The position numbers and the translations under genes are program-made. Below, piece by piece: positions 23,233 to 32,308 of a stretch of DNA of 35,443 nucleotides. This stretch comes from Sedimentibacter sp. GTDB lineage: Bacteria; Bacillota; Clostridia; Tissierellales; Sedimentibacteraceae. Numbering within the stretch: position 1 is the first letter of the stretch; each line of letters opens with the position of its first letter. Under the pieces are notes generated by a model that saw only the letters and a program-made list of their open reading frames with translations, ran no database searches and was not told where the DNA came from. The stretch covers positions 1-35,443 of the forward strand of contig NZ_JAJUJR010000002.1 of assembly GCF_029265225.1 (NCBI RefSeq), given 5' to 3'.

Positions 23233-24723
23233 GTGAAAGAAATTGTAGTATCCATGCAGCATATAAGCAAGGATTTTTCAGGAGTAAAGGTTTTAAAGGA
23301 TGTAAGCCTTAACATATATAAAGGCAGCGTAATGGCCCTTGTGGGTGAAAACGGAGCAGGCAAATCAACGCTCATGAAAATACTCACAGGCGTTTATTTA
23401 AAAACCCAGGGTGAAATATTCCTGGACAATGAATCAGTAAATTTTCCCGACACCAGAGCATCACAATCAAAGGGAATAGCAATAATTCATCAGGAACTCA
23501 ACCTTGTAAAAGACCTTTCCATTGGAGAGAATATTTTCTTAGGAAGAGAGCCTGTTTCATCAGGCAGAATAATGTGGAATAAGCTCCACGAGGATGCCGG
23601 ATACTGGCTTGGCAAGCTTGGCCTGAAGGAAGATCCAAGAGAACTTGTCAAAAACATAAGTGTTGGAAAGCAGCAGCTTGTAGAAATAGCAAAGGCACTT
23701 TCCATTGACGCCAAAGTAATCATAATGGATGAACCAACAGGAGCACTCACTCCTGCTGAAACCGACAAGCTTTTTGATGTTATAAAAGATTTGAAAGAAA
23801 GCGGAAAAAGTATAGTATACATTTCCCACAGGCTTCATGAAATTTTTGAAATATGCGATGACGTAACTGTTTTAAGGGACGGTGAGCTAATCGGTGAAAA
23901 ATCCATTGAAAGTCTTGATGAAGATAAAATCATAGAAATGATGGTAGGAAGAAAATTAAGTGAGCAATACCCAAGAATCGAATCTGAACCAGGTGAGGAA
24001 ATACTCAAAGTAGAAAATTTGTCCAATCAGTTTGTGAAGGAAGTTTCATTTTCTCTTAAAAGAGGTGAAACTCTTGGAGTTGCAGGTCTCATGGGTTCTG
24101 AAAGAACAGAGCTTATGCGAAGCATTTACGGCATTTATCCTGCGAAAGGTTCCGTTTACTTAAACGGAGAAAAAGTAAAAATAAATTCTCCATTGGACTC
24201 GCTCCGCTATGGAATTGCCTATGTTACAGAAGACAGGAAAGCCAACGGCATCATAACGGGAATGAACGTACGTGAAAATATAACACTTTCTTCCCTTGAG
24301 CTTTTCAAGGGCCCTCTTGGATTTATCAGCAAGGGCAAAGAAGAAATTTCATCAAAAGAATATATTGAAAAAATGTCAATTAAAACTTCAGGAACAAAGC
24401 AACAGCTGAGGTTCTTAAGCGGCGGCAACCAGCAGAAAGTATCTATAGCAAAAAGTCTTATGACAAACCCTAAAATACTTATTTTGGATGAACCCACAAG
24501 AGGCGTTGACGTTGGAGCAAAAAAAGAAATTTATGACCTCATCAACAAGTTTAAATCTGAAGGCATGAGTATCATAATGGTTTCTTCGGACATTCCTGAA
24601 GTGCTGGGAATTTCGGACAGAATAATGGTAATGCACGAAGGCCGCGTTTCGGGTTTTCTTAACAGAGATGAAGCAACACAGGAAAGCATAATGACTCTTG
24701 CAGTAGGAAAGGATGTGATTTAG
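23233..24723 (+). CDS. rbsA: Ribose ABC transporter, double ATPase subunit
   Basis: The 496-residue protein carries two fused ABC domains, as in all RbsA/MglA-type importers. The first has Walker A GENGAGKST, signature SVGKQQLVEIAKAL and Walker B VIIMDEPTGAL. The second has the usual degenerate Walker A (GLMGSERTELM), an intact signature LSGGNQQKVSIAKSL and Walker B ILILDEPTRGVD. The start is GTG, with GGCGG upstream, and no better ATG exists before the first beta strand. The next gene begins directly after its TAG. Confidence 0.95.
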   Translation: MKEIVVSMQHISKDFSGVKVLKDVSLNIYKGSVMALVGENGAGKSTLMKILTGVYLKTQGEIFLDNESVNFPDTRASQSKGIAIIHQELNLVKDLSIGENIFLGREPVSSGRIMWNKLHEDAGYWLGKLGLKEDPRELVKNISVGKQQLVEIAKALSIDAKVIIMDEPTGALTPAETDKLFDVIKDLKESGKSIVYISHRLHEIFEICDDVTVLRDGELIGEKSIESLDEDKIIEMMVGRKLSEQYPRIESEPGEEILKVENLSNQFVKEVSFSLKRGETLGVAGLMGSERTELMRSIYGIYPAKGSVYLNGEKVKINSPLDSLRYGIAYVTEDRKANGIITGMNVRENITLSSLELFKGPLGFISKGKEEISSKEYIEKMSIKTSGTKQQLRFLSGGNQQKVSIAKSLMTNPKILILDEPTRGVDVGAKKEIYDLINKFKSEGMSIIMVSSDIPEVLGISDRIMVMHEGRVSGFLNRDEATQESIMTLAVGKDVI

Positions 24724-25668
24724 ATGAACAATGTAAAAAAGATACTTAAAAACAAGCCGCTGATTGTGCTCATAGCAGCCTCTGTGGCAATAGCACTTTT
24801 AAACCCCAGATTTCTTTCCTGGAGCAACATATTGACTGTATTGAGACAGACATCCATCAATGCTGTAATTGCAACTGGAATGACATTCGCCATCTTAATA
24901 GGAGGTATTGACTTGTCTGTCGGTTCTGTTCTCGGGCTATGCGGAGCCATAGCAGCTACAATGGTTTCTTCAGGAACAAATGTTGTGCTTGCAGTCCTGA
25001 CAGTCCTGGTGCTGGGAACAGCCATAGGTTATTTTAACGGAACGTTGATCACGGCAGGAGGGCTTCAGCCTTTCATTGCCACTTTGGGAACTGTTACACT
25101 GTTAAGAGGAGCCATACTTGTATTCACCCAGGGCCGCCCTATTAGCACAGGTAACACCGCAGCTTCTGAACACTTTTCAGAAATAGGAACAGGGTTTTTA
25201 GGCCCCATACCCATTCCGGTATACATCATGTTATTGGTTTTCATTGTTGCTTACTACATTTTAAACCATACACGCATAGGAAGATATATTTACGCTACAG
25301 GATCAAACGAGGAAGCTACAATGTATTCAGGCATTAAGACAGCACGTGTGAAGCGTTTTGTATATGCAGTTTCCGGCATGATGGCAGCTCTTGCAGGAAT
25401 ACTTCTTACGGCAAGGCTTGGTTCTGCTCAGCCAACTGCAGGTGCCGGTTATGAACTTGATGCCATTGCTGCGGTTGTTCTCGGAGGAACAAGCATGGCC
25501 GGAGGCATAGGAACCATTGGAGGAACAGCAATAGGAGCACTGATAATAGGTGTTCTTAACAACGCGCTCAACCTCATGAAAGTATCATCTTACTATCAAG
25601 ACGTTGCAAAAGGTATTGTAATACTGATTGCCGTTTTATTAGATAGAAAACAAAAATCATCAAGGTAA
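24724..25668 (+). CDS. rbsC: Ribose ABC transporter permease
   Basis: The 314-residue membrane protein belongs to the RbsC/BPD_transp_2 family. It is almost entirely hydrophobic helices and contains the family signatures [19 protein letters not shown] near 58-76, the [11 protein letters not shown] segment, and [19 protein letters not shown], the cytosolic loop that contacts the ATPase. The ATG directly follows the rbsA stop codon (TAGATG). Confidence 0.95.
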   Translation: MNNVKKILKNKPLIVLIAASVAIALLNPRFLSWSNILTVLRQTSINAVIATGMTFAILIGGIDLSVGSVLGLCGAIAATMVSSGTNVVLAVLTVLVLGTAIGYFNGTLITAGGLQPFIATLGTVTLLRGAILVFTQGRPISTGNTAASEHFSEIGTGFLGPIPIPVYIMLLVFIVAYYILNHTRIGRYIYATGSNEEATMYSGIKTARVKRFVYAVSGMMAALAGILLTARLGSAQPTAGAGYELDAIAAVVLGGTSMAGGIGTIGGTAIGALIIGVLNNALNLMKVSSYYQDVAKGIVILIAVLLDRKQKSSR

Positions 25669-25696
25669 TAAAAAAAATATTATATGGAGGAGTATC

Positions 25697-26635
25697 ATGA
25701 AAAAATTATTAAGTCTTATAGTAGCATCAATAATGATAATGTCATTATTTGTTGGATGCGCTAACACACAGGAACAACCTGCACCTGAAAAGCCTGCAGA
25801 AAATCAGCAGCCAGCTGAAGAAGCAAAAACAATCGGTCTTGCAATTTCAACTTTGAACAACCCGTTCTTTGTTGACCTTGAAGCAGGAGCAAAAGCTAAA
25901 GCTGAAGAGCTTGGTGCAACTCTTGTAACTTTGGATTCACAGGATGACTCAGCAACAGAAATGTCAAATGTGGAAGATTTAATCAATCAAGGCGTTGATT
26001 TAATCCTCATTAACCCTACAGATTCAGATGCTGTAAAGAGTGCAGTTGAAGCTGCCAACAAGGCAGGAATACCTGTTATAACTCTTGACAGAAGCGCTAA
26101 CGGCGGAGAAGTTGTATCTCACATTGCTTCTGACAACGTAGCTGGCGGAAAACTTGCCGGAGAATACATAGTAGAATTATTAGGCGGAAAAGGAAATGTT
26201 GTTGAACTTGAAGGAGTACCCGGAGCATCTGCAGCAAGAGAAAGAGGCGAAGGCTTCAACGCTGCAATAGCTGAAAGCGACATAAAAGTTGTTGCTAAAC
26301 AAACTGCTAACTTCGACAGAGCAGAAGGTTTGACAGTTATGGAAAATATTCTTCAGGCTCAGCCTGAAATAGATGCTGTATTTGCACACAATGATGAAAT
26401 GGCTTTAGGAGCACTTGAAGCTATAAAGGCTTCAGGAAGAGAAATAATAGTAGTTGGATTTGATGCAACTGACGATGCTAAAGCTGCTGTTGAAAGCGGC
26501 GAAATGGCTGCAACAGTTGAACAGCTTCCAAAAGAAATAGGATCATTGGGAGTTGACACAGCAATTAAATTATTAAAAGGCGAAACAGTAGAAAAATCTA
26601 TACCAGTAGCATTGCAGCTTGTTACAAAAAAATAA
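25697..26635 (+). CDS. rbsB: Ribose-binding lipoprotein
   Basis: The 312-residue substrate-binding protein has a signal peptide with lipobox FVGC, then a short Glu/Pro/Gln linker and the type I periplasmic binding fold. Family stretches include [51 protein letters not shown] and [16 protein letters not shown], matching sugar-contacting regions of RbsB. A strong GGAGG site precedes the ATG. It is the last gene of the operon, followed by a terminator. No ribokinase gene is found with it. Confidence 0.95.
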   Translation: MKKLLSLIVASIMIMSLFVGCANTQEQPAPEKPAENQQPAEEAKTIGLAISTLNNPFFVDLEAGAKAKAEELGATLVTLDSQDDSATEMSNVEDLINQGVDLILINPTDSDAVKSAVEAANKAGIPVITLDRSANGGEVVSHIASDNVAGGKLAGEYIVELLGGKGNVVELEGVPGASAARERGEGFNAAIAESDIKVVAKQTANFDRAEGLTVMENILQAQPEIDAVFAHNDEMALGALEAIKASGREIIVVGFDATDDAKAAVESGEMAATVEQLPKEIGSLGVDTAIKLLKGETVEKSIPVALQLVTKK

Positions 26636-26641
26636 ACATAA

Positions 26642-26669
26642 CAAAAAGGAGACGCAAGTCTCCTTTTTA
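26642..26669. terminator. Bidirectional terminator between rbsB and glnQ
   Basis: AAAAAGGAGAC-GCAA-GTCTCCTTTTT is a perfect hairpin with a GNRA loop and T-tracts on both strands, between convergent rbsB and glnQ. Confidence 0.92.
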
Positions 26670-26670
26670 A

Positions 26671-27402
26671 TTAAATGTTGTACAATATTTTAGAAAGAAA
26701 TTCCTTTGACCTTTCATGGACAGGATTTGAAAAGAAATCCTGCGGGTTGTTTTCTTCAAGAATCTGCCCTTCATCCATGAATAAAATTCTGTTTGCCACA
26801 CTTTTAGCAAAACCCATCTCATGAGTAACAACAACCATTGTCATACCGTCTTCTGCAAGGTCTTTCATGAGCTTTAAAACCTCTCCTATCATCTCCGGAT
26901 CAAGAGCCGATGTAGGCTCATCAAACAGCATTATTTCAGGTTTCATGGCCAGTGAGCGCACTATTGCAATTCTTTGCTTCTGACCGCCGGAAAGCATTGA
27001 AGGATATTCGTCTTTCTTGTCACCTAGCCCAATTCTTTCAAGCAGTTTCAACGCATTTTCTTCTGCTTCTTCCTTAGTCTGAAGATTTAACTTTACAGGC
27101 GCCAGCGTTATGTTTTCCATTACTGTCAGGTGAGGAAACAAATTGAAGTGTTGAAAAACCATTCCCATTCTCTGCCTTATTCTGTTAATATCGCTCTTTT
27201 TATCTGTGATGTTGTCTCCCTGAAAAATAATGCTGCCTGATGTGGGGGTTTCGAGAAGGTTCATGCATCTTAAAAGCGTGCTTTTCCCGGAGCCTGAAGG
27301 ACCTATTATTACGACCTTGTCACCTTTTTTGATTTCAGTGTTTATGTTTTTTAAAACTTCATTTTTACCGAAGCTTTTTTTTATATTTTTAATTTCTATC
27401 AC
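26671..27402 (-). CDS. glnQ: Polar amino acid ABC transporter ATPase
   Basis: The 243-residue ATPase has Walker [11 protein letters not shown]-loop [13 protein letters not shown], signature [15 protein letters not shown], Walker [15 protein letters not shown] and switch histidine [10 protein letters not shown], as in GlnQ/HisP-type importers. The ORF track starts at an ATG at 27423, but that ATG lies inside the ribosome site (AAAGGAGG). The GTG at 27402, ten bases after AGGAGG and opening on the first beta strand, is a better start. It overlaps glnP by 14 bp. The exact amino acid cannot be told from sequence. Confidence 0.93.
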   Translation of the reverse strand: MIEIKNIKKSFGKNEVLKNINTEIKKGDKVVIIGPSGSGKSTLLRCMNLLETPTSGSIIFQGDNITDKKSDINRIRQRMGMVFQHFNLFPHLTVMENITLAPVKLNLQTKEEAEENALKLLERIGLGDKKDEYPSMLSGGQKQRIAIVRSLAMKPEIMLFDEPTSALDPEMIGEVLKLMKDLAEDGMTMVVVTHEMGFAKSVANRILFMDEGQILEENNPQDFFSNPVHERSKEFLSKILYNI

Positions 27403-28087
27403 TTTCAGACAGCCTCCTTTCAAGCCTTTTCTGAACTGCAGTAAGTCCTACTACCATTACAAGATAAAACAATGCAACTGAATACAGCGGAAAAAACGGC
27501 TCCCATGTCCTGCTTCTCACTATGTCTCCTGCCTTTGTAAGATCTATGATGGGAACATATCCTGCTACCGAAGTTTCCTTAAGCAGTGCAATGAACTCGT
27601 TTCCCAGGGCAGGCAGAATGTTTTTCAATGCCTGTGGAAATATGATGTAAATCATTGTCTTTTTTCTGTCCAGTCCCAGGGACATGCCTGCTTCTATCTG
27701 ACCTTTGTCCACTGAATCTATTCCCGCCCTGGCAATTTCAGAAACATAAGCCCCTGAGTTGATGCCGAATGTGAGTATCGCAACCAATATGCTGTTGTCA
27801 ATGTTTACGAAAATTACATAGTACATAATAAGCAGCTGGACTACAACCGGTGTTCCCCTTATGACAGTAACATAAAGACTGCATATTTTATCAAGAATAA
27901 AAAGCTTCCTGTTGTCTTTTGCATTTGTTTTTACCAAAGCAATAAAAATTCCTATTGCTATTCCCATCAATGTTGCAAAAAAAGCAATAAAAACAGTGTT
28001 GGATATACCTGAAGCAAATAACTTGTATCTTCCTTCGACTATAAATGTTTTATTAAAGCTGTTTATAAAATTTTCTAGTTTTGTCAT
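27389..28087 (-). CDS. glnP: Polar amino acid ABC transporter permease
   Basis: The 232-residue permease belongs to the HisM/GlnP family: several transmembrane helices, the N-terminal [16 protein letters not shown] and the EAA loop region around [23 protein letters not shown]. The ORF track begins at 28141, but AGGAGG stands 4 bases before the ATG at 28087, and the earlier codons overlap the attenuator hairpin. It follows glnH and overlaps glnQ. Confidence 0.94.
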   Translation of the reverse strand: MTKLENFINSFNKTFIVEGRYKLFASGISNTVFIAFFATLMGIAIGIFIALVKTNAKDNRKLFILDKICSLYVTVIRGTPVVVQLLIMYYVIFVNIDNSILVAILTFGINSGAYVSEIARAGIDSVDKGQIEAGMSLGLDRKKTMIYIIFPQALKNILPALGNEFIALLKETSVAGYVPIIDLTKAGDIVRSRTWEPFFPLYSVALFYLVMVVGLTAVQKRLERRLSESDRN

Positions 28088-28100
28088 GGTGCCTCCTGTG

Positions 28101-28133
28101 GAAAAAAAAAGCGATAATAACAAATTATCGCCT
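28101..28133 (-). terminator. Intra-operon attenuator between glnH and glnP
   Basis: On the minus strand GCGATAAT-TTGTT-ATTATCGC is followed by nine T residues, placed between the glnH stop codon and the glnP ribosome site. As glnP has no evident promoter of its own here, the hairpin probably lowers glnPQ expression relative to the binding protein. Confidence 0.8.
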
Positions 28134-28144
28134 TTAAGCATCTA

Positions 28145-28966
28145 TTATTTTGAATGATTTTCTATGAACTCTGCGATCTTGCCTTCGTCAAGCAATCTCT
28201 GAAGTGTTGAGTTTATTGAGTTTAACAGTTCCTCGTTTCCTTTTTTGACACATATGCCGTAAGCTTCGCTTATGTCACCGAATACTACCGTCTTAAGACC
28301 TTCGTTGCCATTTACAATTTCTTCAGCTGGCAGCTTGTCTATTACCACTGCGTCAATTCTTCCTGCCAAAAGGTCCTGGGAAGCTTCAAGTGCATTTTTG
28401 TATGTTTTCACTTCAGCACCTGAGTTATACAAATCCCCTTCCGGAAGATTAACAGCATCTGATATGGCAAGGTCACCTGTTGTACCAAGCTGGACGCCTA
28501 TTTTCTTTCCTTTTAAACCTTCCATGTCCAGTATTTCAGCGTCTTTTTTAGAGATGATGTGCTGAATTGATTCAACATAACTGATTGAAAAATCAACCTG
28601 CTCCTGTCTTTCAGCAGTGATTGTCATTCCAGCTGCTCCAAAGTCAGCTTTGTCATTTAAAACTGCCGGAATTATGCTTGAAAAGTCTATGTGTTCAACA
28701 ACTAGTTCTTTTCCCATGTCTTTTGCAATTTCATTTGCAATGTCAACGTCAACACCTACTATTTTTTCGCCTTCAAAATATTCAAATGGCGGGAATTCCG
28801 CATTTGTGTACATTACCAAAGTGTTGTCTTCCTCTTTTTCTGCCTGTGCAGCTGTATCCTGATTTGTTGTATTTTCTGCTGGTTGTTCATCTGTCTTTGA
28901 ACTGCAGCCTGTAGTTAATGCAAAAATCATTGTCATGATCAATAATAACGATAATACCTTTTTCAT
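28145..28966 (-). CDS. glnH: Polar amino acid-binding lipoprotein
   Basis: The 273-residue protein has a signal peptide with lipobox TTGC and a family 3 solute-binding fold. TNAEFPPFEYFEG, GVDVDIANEIAKDMG, ADFGAAGMTITAERQEQVDFS and GKKIGVQLGTTGD are typical amino acid contact regions. The ORF track starts at 29014, but the ATG at 28966 follows GGAGG by 6 bases and opens on the signal peptide. It is the first gene of the importer operon. Glutamine is the default guess from family naming; other polar amino acids are equally possible. Confidence 0.92.
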   Translation of the reverse strand: MKKVLSLLLIMTMIFALTTGCSSKTDEQPAENTTNQDTAAQAEKEEDNTLVMYTNAEFPPFEYFEGEKIVGVDVDIANEIAKDMGKELVVEHIDFSSIIPAVLNDKADFGAAGMTITAERQEQVDFSISYVESIQHIISKKDAEILDMEGLKGKKIGVQLGTTGDLAISDAVNLPEGDLYNSGAEVKTYKNALEASQDLLAGRIDAVVIDKLPAEEIVNGNEGLKTVVFGDISEAYGICVKKGNEELLNSINSTLQRLLDEGKIAEFIENHSK

Positions 28967-29004
28967 TTTTTTCCTCCAAAGAATGTAATTTTTACGATAA
29001 ACGT

Positions 29005-29033
29005 ATGGTATCACTTTTCGGAGTCAATGTCAA
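29005..29033 (-). promoter_or_regulatory. Sigma-A promoter of the glnHPQ operon
   Basis: On the minus strand TTGACA and TACCAT are exactly 17 bp apart. The predicted start gives a short leader of about 35 bases without room for a riboswitch. Confidence 0.8.
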
Positions 29034-29117
29034 ATATTTTATCATATTTTTGTATAATTATATTTTTATTCCCCAAATGAATTCTTATACTTAGCATCTG
29101 ACTATTGAAAATGCAGT

Positions 29118-29540
29118 TTATTTATTGTCAATTCGTTTTCCAACTTGAAAAAGTTCTGAATTTTTTTTCATTTTCTGTTTATCAATCAATTTTAAAACAA
29201 GCTGAGCAGCTATGATGGAGACAATGACAGCAAGCGCAGAAATACTTTCTTTGTTTTTTATTCCCGGCAGCATCTGTACAATAATTACGGAACATATGAC
29301 AAGAATTGCGGACAGGGCATAAAGCATGGCGCTGCTTTTTGCAGTCACTTCGCCTTGAGCTCGTATTTCAACGTAATCTCCTTCCTTAATATTGTCTTCA
29401 ACTTCCTTTTCTATCCTTGCGGAATAGTGTTTGCATCCGGCGGTACAATTTCTGCAGTTATCACCGCATGGAAGCACTTTTTTAATGTATATGGTTGCAG
29501 TTGTGCCTTTCTTTTTTTCAATTTTGCCAATAAGAGCCAT
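29118..29540 (-). CDS. RseC/SoxR-reducing-system family membrane protein
   Basis: The 140-residue protein has an N-terminal soluble part with cysteines C25, C29, C32 and C36 (CGDNCRNCTAGC) and a short beta-rich domain (VEDNIKEGDYVEIRA). Two transmembrane helices follow, at about 72-90 and 100-116, then a basic tail. This is the layout of RseC, which in proteobacteria works with the Rsx/Rnf electron-transfer complex and sigma-E control. No Rnf/Rsx genes are in the window. The cysteines could bind an iron-sulfur cluster. It is a single gene following the MBL-fold gene terminator. Confidence 0.85.
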   Translation of the reverse strand: MALIGKIEKKKGTTATIYIKKVLPCGDNCRNCTAGCKHYSARIEKEVEDNIKEGDYVEIRAQGEVTAKSSAMLYALSAILVICSVIIVQMLPGIKNKESISALAVIVSIIAAQLVLKLIDKQKMKKNSELFQVGKRIDNK

Positions 29541-29579
29541 TAAATTTTTCCTTTCAATAATTATTAAAAAATTTTACAA

Positions 29580-29601
29580 CTATGGGTATATTTTTACCCA
29601 A
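29580..29601. repeat. Inverted repeat TGGGTA-N6-TACCCA upstream of the RseC-like gene
   Basis: A 6-bp inverted repeat with a 6-base A/T centre, in an A/T-rich region otherwise lacking GC, 45 bp before the RseC-like start. It looks like a dimeric-regulator operator. Confidence 0.45.
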
Positions 29602-29636
29602 TTTCTAACAATTCAAATTTTAATAAATTGTAACAA

Positions 29637-29660
29637 ATAAAAAAGGACTTAGTCCTTTTT
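29637..29660 (-). terminator. Terminator of the MBL-fold gene
   Basis: On the minus strand AAAAAGGAC-TAA-GTCCTTTTT is a 9-bp hairpin ending in T residues, overlapping the stop codon of the 30384-29659 gene. It probably ends the long minus-strand operon that comes from the right edge. Confidence 0.8.
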
Positions 29661-30384
29661 ACTCAACTATTTCTATCTGAACTTCATTCAGCCAGCTTAT
29701 GAGTTCCTTTTTTTCAAAAGGTTCCATGTGGCCAAACAATGCAGTTTCAAATTCAAGTTCCTTGAACTTTTCTGTAAGTTTTACAAGCTTATCCTTGTAG
29801 TAAACAGGTTTACCGTGATGAAAATCCTCACTTATTATGTCTCCTATGAATATTGTTTTTTCCTCCGGAATAAATACTACAACACAGTCATCGGCATGAG
29901 AGCTGTCAAGCTTCATAGCTTGCGCATGAATGCCTCCCAGATCTATGTTCAAATTTTCTTCAAACACAATGTCAGCAGTTGTAACGTGTATTTCTTTTCT
30001 GTCCGGATATTCTCTGCGTATCATTGTATCGCAAAATTCTATGTCTTCTCCGGACTGAAGTCTTTTTTCCATTGCCTTGTCAGACCACTGCCACCTGCTC
30101 ATAATTTCAAGATACTCATTTGTTCTTCTGCAGGCAATGGTTGGTGCGTCAACATACATCATGCCATATGTGTGATCCCAGTGTGAATGGGTTATGACAA
30201 CGAAATCAGGATATTTTAGACCTTCTTTCTTAATTTCCTCCATGAATAAATCAACATGTTTTTTTGAATTTCCGGCATCCACCATCAGAGAATATTTTTC
30301 TCCTTTAATATAACCCAAAATAGGTCTGTCCGTTTCTTCATTGAAAGGCAGGTAATAAATTTTATCAGTTAATTTTTTAAGCAT
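29659..30384 (-). CDS. MBL-fold metallo-hydrolase
   Basis: The 241-residue protein carries the metal-binding signature THSHWDH at 65-71 (HxHxDH), a later HADD segment DSSHADDCVVVF and GHMEPF, the usual third and fifth metal-site regions of the metallo-beta-lactamase fold. No signal peptide is seen, so it is cytosolic. The substrate is unknown; the family includes lactonases, thioesterases and glyoxalase II-like enzymes. It starts 17 bp after the FtsX-type permease gene on the same strand with no terminator between them, so it is probably the last gene of that operon. It has its own AAGGAG site. Confidence 0.88.
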   Translation of the reverse strand: MLKKLTDKIYYLPFNEETDRPILGYIKGEKYSLMVDAGNSKKHVDLFMEEIKKEGLKYPDFVVITHSHWDHTYGMMYVDAPTIACRRTNEYLEIMSRWQWSDKAMEKRLQSGEDIEFCDTMIRREYPDRKEIHVTTADIVFEENLNIDLGGIHAQAMKLDSSHADDCVVVFIPEEKTIFIGDIISEDFHHGKPVYYKDKLVKLTEKFKELEFETALFGHMEPFEKKELISWLNEVQIEIVE

Positions 30385-30401
30385 ATAATTCTCCTTTATT
30401 A

Positions 30402-31607
30402 TTATTCGTACCTAAGTGCTTCTATGGGGTCTGCCTTGGCAGCCTTCCTGGCGGGATAGTAACCAAAAAATATACCGATTACCATGGCAAATACAACTGC
30501 TGCAACCACTGATACGGGATTTACTACTATGGGAATGGAAATAAAAGCCCCTCCTATCATTACAAGACCAATTCCAAATGCTGTTCCTGCAATGCCTCCT
30601 ATGGCAGAAAGAGTTGCAGATTCAATTAAAAACTGAAAGAGGACGTCTTTTGTCCTGGCTCCAAGAGCTTTTTTTATTCCTATTTCCCTTGTTCTTTCAG
30701 TAACAGAAACAAGCATTATGTTCATTATTCCTATTCCTCCCACAAGAAGGGATATGGCAGCTATGCAGGCAACTGCTATGGACAATCCTCCTAATATGCT
30801 GTCAACCTGTGCCTGGTCTTCCTCAACGGTGTAAAAAGTGTAGTTGTCAGGATTTCTGTTTTTCAAGTTTGCAATGTAGCCAAGCATTTCATCCCCAACC
30901 GGCTCCACAGAATATTTTTCAGCAATAAACACATCAAGGCTGTAAAAACCGTAGCTGGACGAAAAAGCCTTTGTATATGGTATAAAGCTGTCCTCATATT
31001 CATCCTGTCCCTCAAGAAGAGCCAGAACAGGTGATTTTTCATCCTTGTAAACTCCAACCACCAGAAGGTCTTCCATGCTGTTGTCAATTTTAACCCGCAC
31101 TGTCATTCCTGTTGCATTTTCCCTTCCAAACATCTTCACTGCAGCATTTTGCTCAAGGACAATTACTCCAGCCTTCCTGTCAACGTCGTTTTTGTTGATC
31201 ATTCTGCCATAAAGCATCTTGATTTCCTGAACATTGTCATATCCCCCATCGACACATGCCATTCGCAGTTTCACAGTCTTCTTTTTAATTGTTACATCGC
31301 TCCTTAAGCTTTCATTGGGGCCTAAATATTCAATTTTGTCCCCAAACCTTTCCTTTAGCAGTTCAATGTCGTCAATGTAGAAAAAATCCGTCGACCTGAA
31401 GTCGTCAATGTTGCCCACATAAAGGACGGCTCTGTTTTTGCCTATTCCCTTGTATATGTCATCCATAACTCCTTTCATGCTGTCCCCTATTGACACTATT
31501 GCAATTACTGAGCTGATTCCTATTATTATGCCAAGCATTGTAAGAAGGGAGCGCATTTTATTCGAGAGAATCGACCGGAATGCTATTTTAATGTTTTCCA
31601 GCCACAT
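30402..31607 (-). CDS. MacB/FtsX-type ABC transporter permease
   Basis: The 401-residue membrane protein has the MacB permease layout: a first helix (about 18-40, MRSLLTMLGIIIGISSVIAIV), a long extracytosolic MacB_PCD-type domain (about 45-265), and three C-terminal helices from about 275 on with the FtsX core (SVTERTREIGIKKALGA). Two start codons are close; the ATG at 31607 (MWLENIK) is 8 bases after GGAAGG and preferred to the one at 31616. It overlaps the ATPase gene by 20 bp. It forms a tripartite-type unit with the adaptor and ATPase. In a cell without an outer membrane it would export, or extract, a substrate at the membrane. Confidence 0.92.
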   Translation of the reverse strand: MWLENIKIAFRSILSNKMRSLLTMLGIIIGISSVIAIVSIGDSMKGVMDDIYKGIGKNRAVLYVGNIDDFRSTDFFYIDDIELLKERFGDKIEYLGPNESLRSDVTIKKKTVKLRMACVDGGYDNVQEIKMLYGRMINKNDVDRKAGVIVLEQNAAVKMFGRENATGMTVRVKIDNSMEDLLVVGVYKDEKSPVLALLEGQDEYEDSFIPYTKAFSSSYGFYSLDVFIAEKYSVEPVGDEMLGYIANLKNRNPDNYTFYTVEEDQAQVDSILGGLSIAVACIAAISLLVGGIGIMNIMLVSVTERTREIGIKKALGARTKDVLFQFLIESATLSAIGGIAGTAFGIGLVMIGGAFISIPIVVNPVSVVAAVVFAMVIGIFFGYYPARKAAKADPIEALRYE

Positions 31608-32301
31608 CACATTCACCTTCCTTCCTGCTGTCTTTTACAATTTCTCCGTCTTTGAACATTATAACCCTTTTTGCGTGTTCCGCAATATCAGGTTCGTGAG
31701 TTACAAGTATTATGGTGTTTCCTTCCTTGTTCAGTTCCTTGAAAATGCTTATAATCTCTTCGGAAGACTGTGTATCCAGGTTACCCGTTGGTTCATCGGC
31801 AAGGATTATGGGAGGATTGTTTGCCAGGGCTCTTGCTATGGCAGCCCTCTGTTTCTGCCCTCCTGAAAGTTCATTAGGAAGGTGGTTTATCCTGTCTCCA
31901 AGACCAACCTTCTCAAGAAGTTCCAGTGCTCTTTCGTGCCTTGCTGAGGATTTCATTTTTGCATAAATCATGGGAAGTTCAACATTTCTTAAGACGTTGG
32001 TTCGCGGTATGAGATTGAATGCCTGGAAAACAAAGCCGATTTTTTTGTTTCTTATGAGAGAAAGCTCATCTGTATTTTGTTTTTCTATTTCAAGCCCGTC
32101 AAGATAATATTTACCTGATGATGGTCTGTCAAGGCAGCCTAAAATATTCATGAGCGTTGATTTTCCTGAGCCTGAATGTCCCATTATGGCAATGAAGTCT
32201 CCCTTTTCTATTTCAAGGTTAACATTTTTCAAGGCATGCACTTCAACAGAGCCTGTCTTATATATTTTATTTAAATTAACAATACTGATTAACTTTTCCA
32301 T
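31588..32301 (-). CDS. MacB/LolD-type ABC transporter ATPase
   Basis: The 237-residue ATPase contains Walker [11 protein letters not shown]-loop [14 protein letters not shown], signature [15 protein letters not shown], Walker [13 protein letters not shown] and switch LVTHEPDIA, matching the LolD/MacB/FtsE branch that powers FtsX-type permeases. It lies 7 bp after the adaptor gene and overlaps the permease gene by 20 bp, so all three are co-translated. Confidence 0.94.
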   Translation of the reverse strand: MEKLISIVNLNKIYKTGSVEVHALKNVNLEIEKGDFIAIMGHSGSGKSTLMNILGCLDRPSSGKYYLDGLEIEKQNTDELSLIRNKKIGFVFQAFNLIPRTNVLRNVELPMIYAKMKSSARHERALELLEKVGLGDRINHLPNELSGGQKQRAAIARALANNPPIILADEPTGNLDTQSSEEIISIFKELNKEGNTIILVTHEPDIAEHAKRVIMFKDGEIVKDSRKEGECDVAGKH

Positions 32302-32308
32302 AACATAC

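Noticed and set aside
24219-24497. Antisense ORFs inside rbsA
   Set aside because: They overlap intact ABC motifs on the plus strand and show no ribosome site or recognisable domain.
28966-29117. Riboswitch or T-box before the amino acid transporter
   Set aside because: A clear promoter lies so close to the start codon that the leader is only about 35 bases, too short for either.
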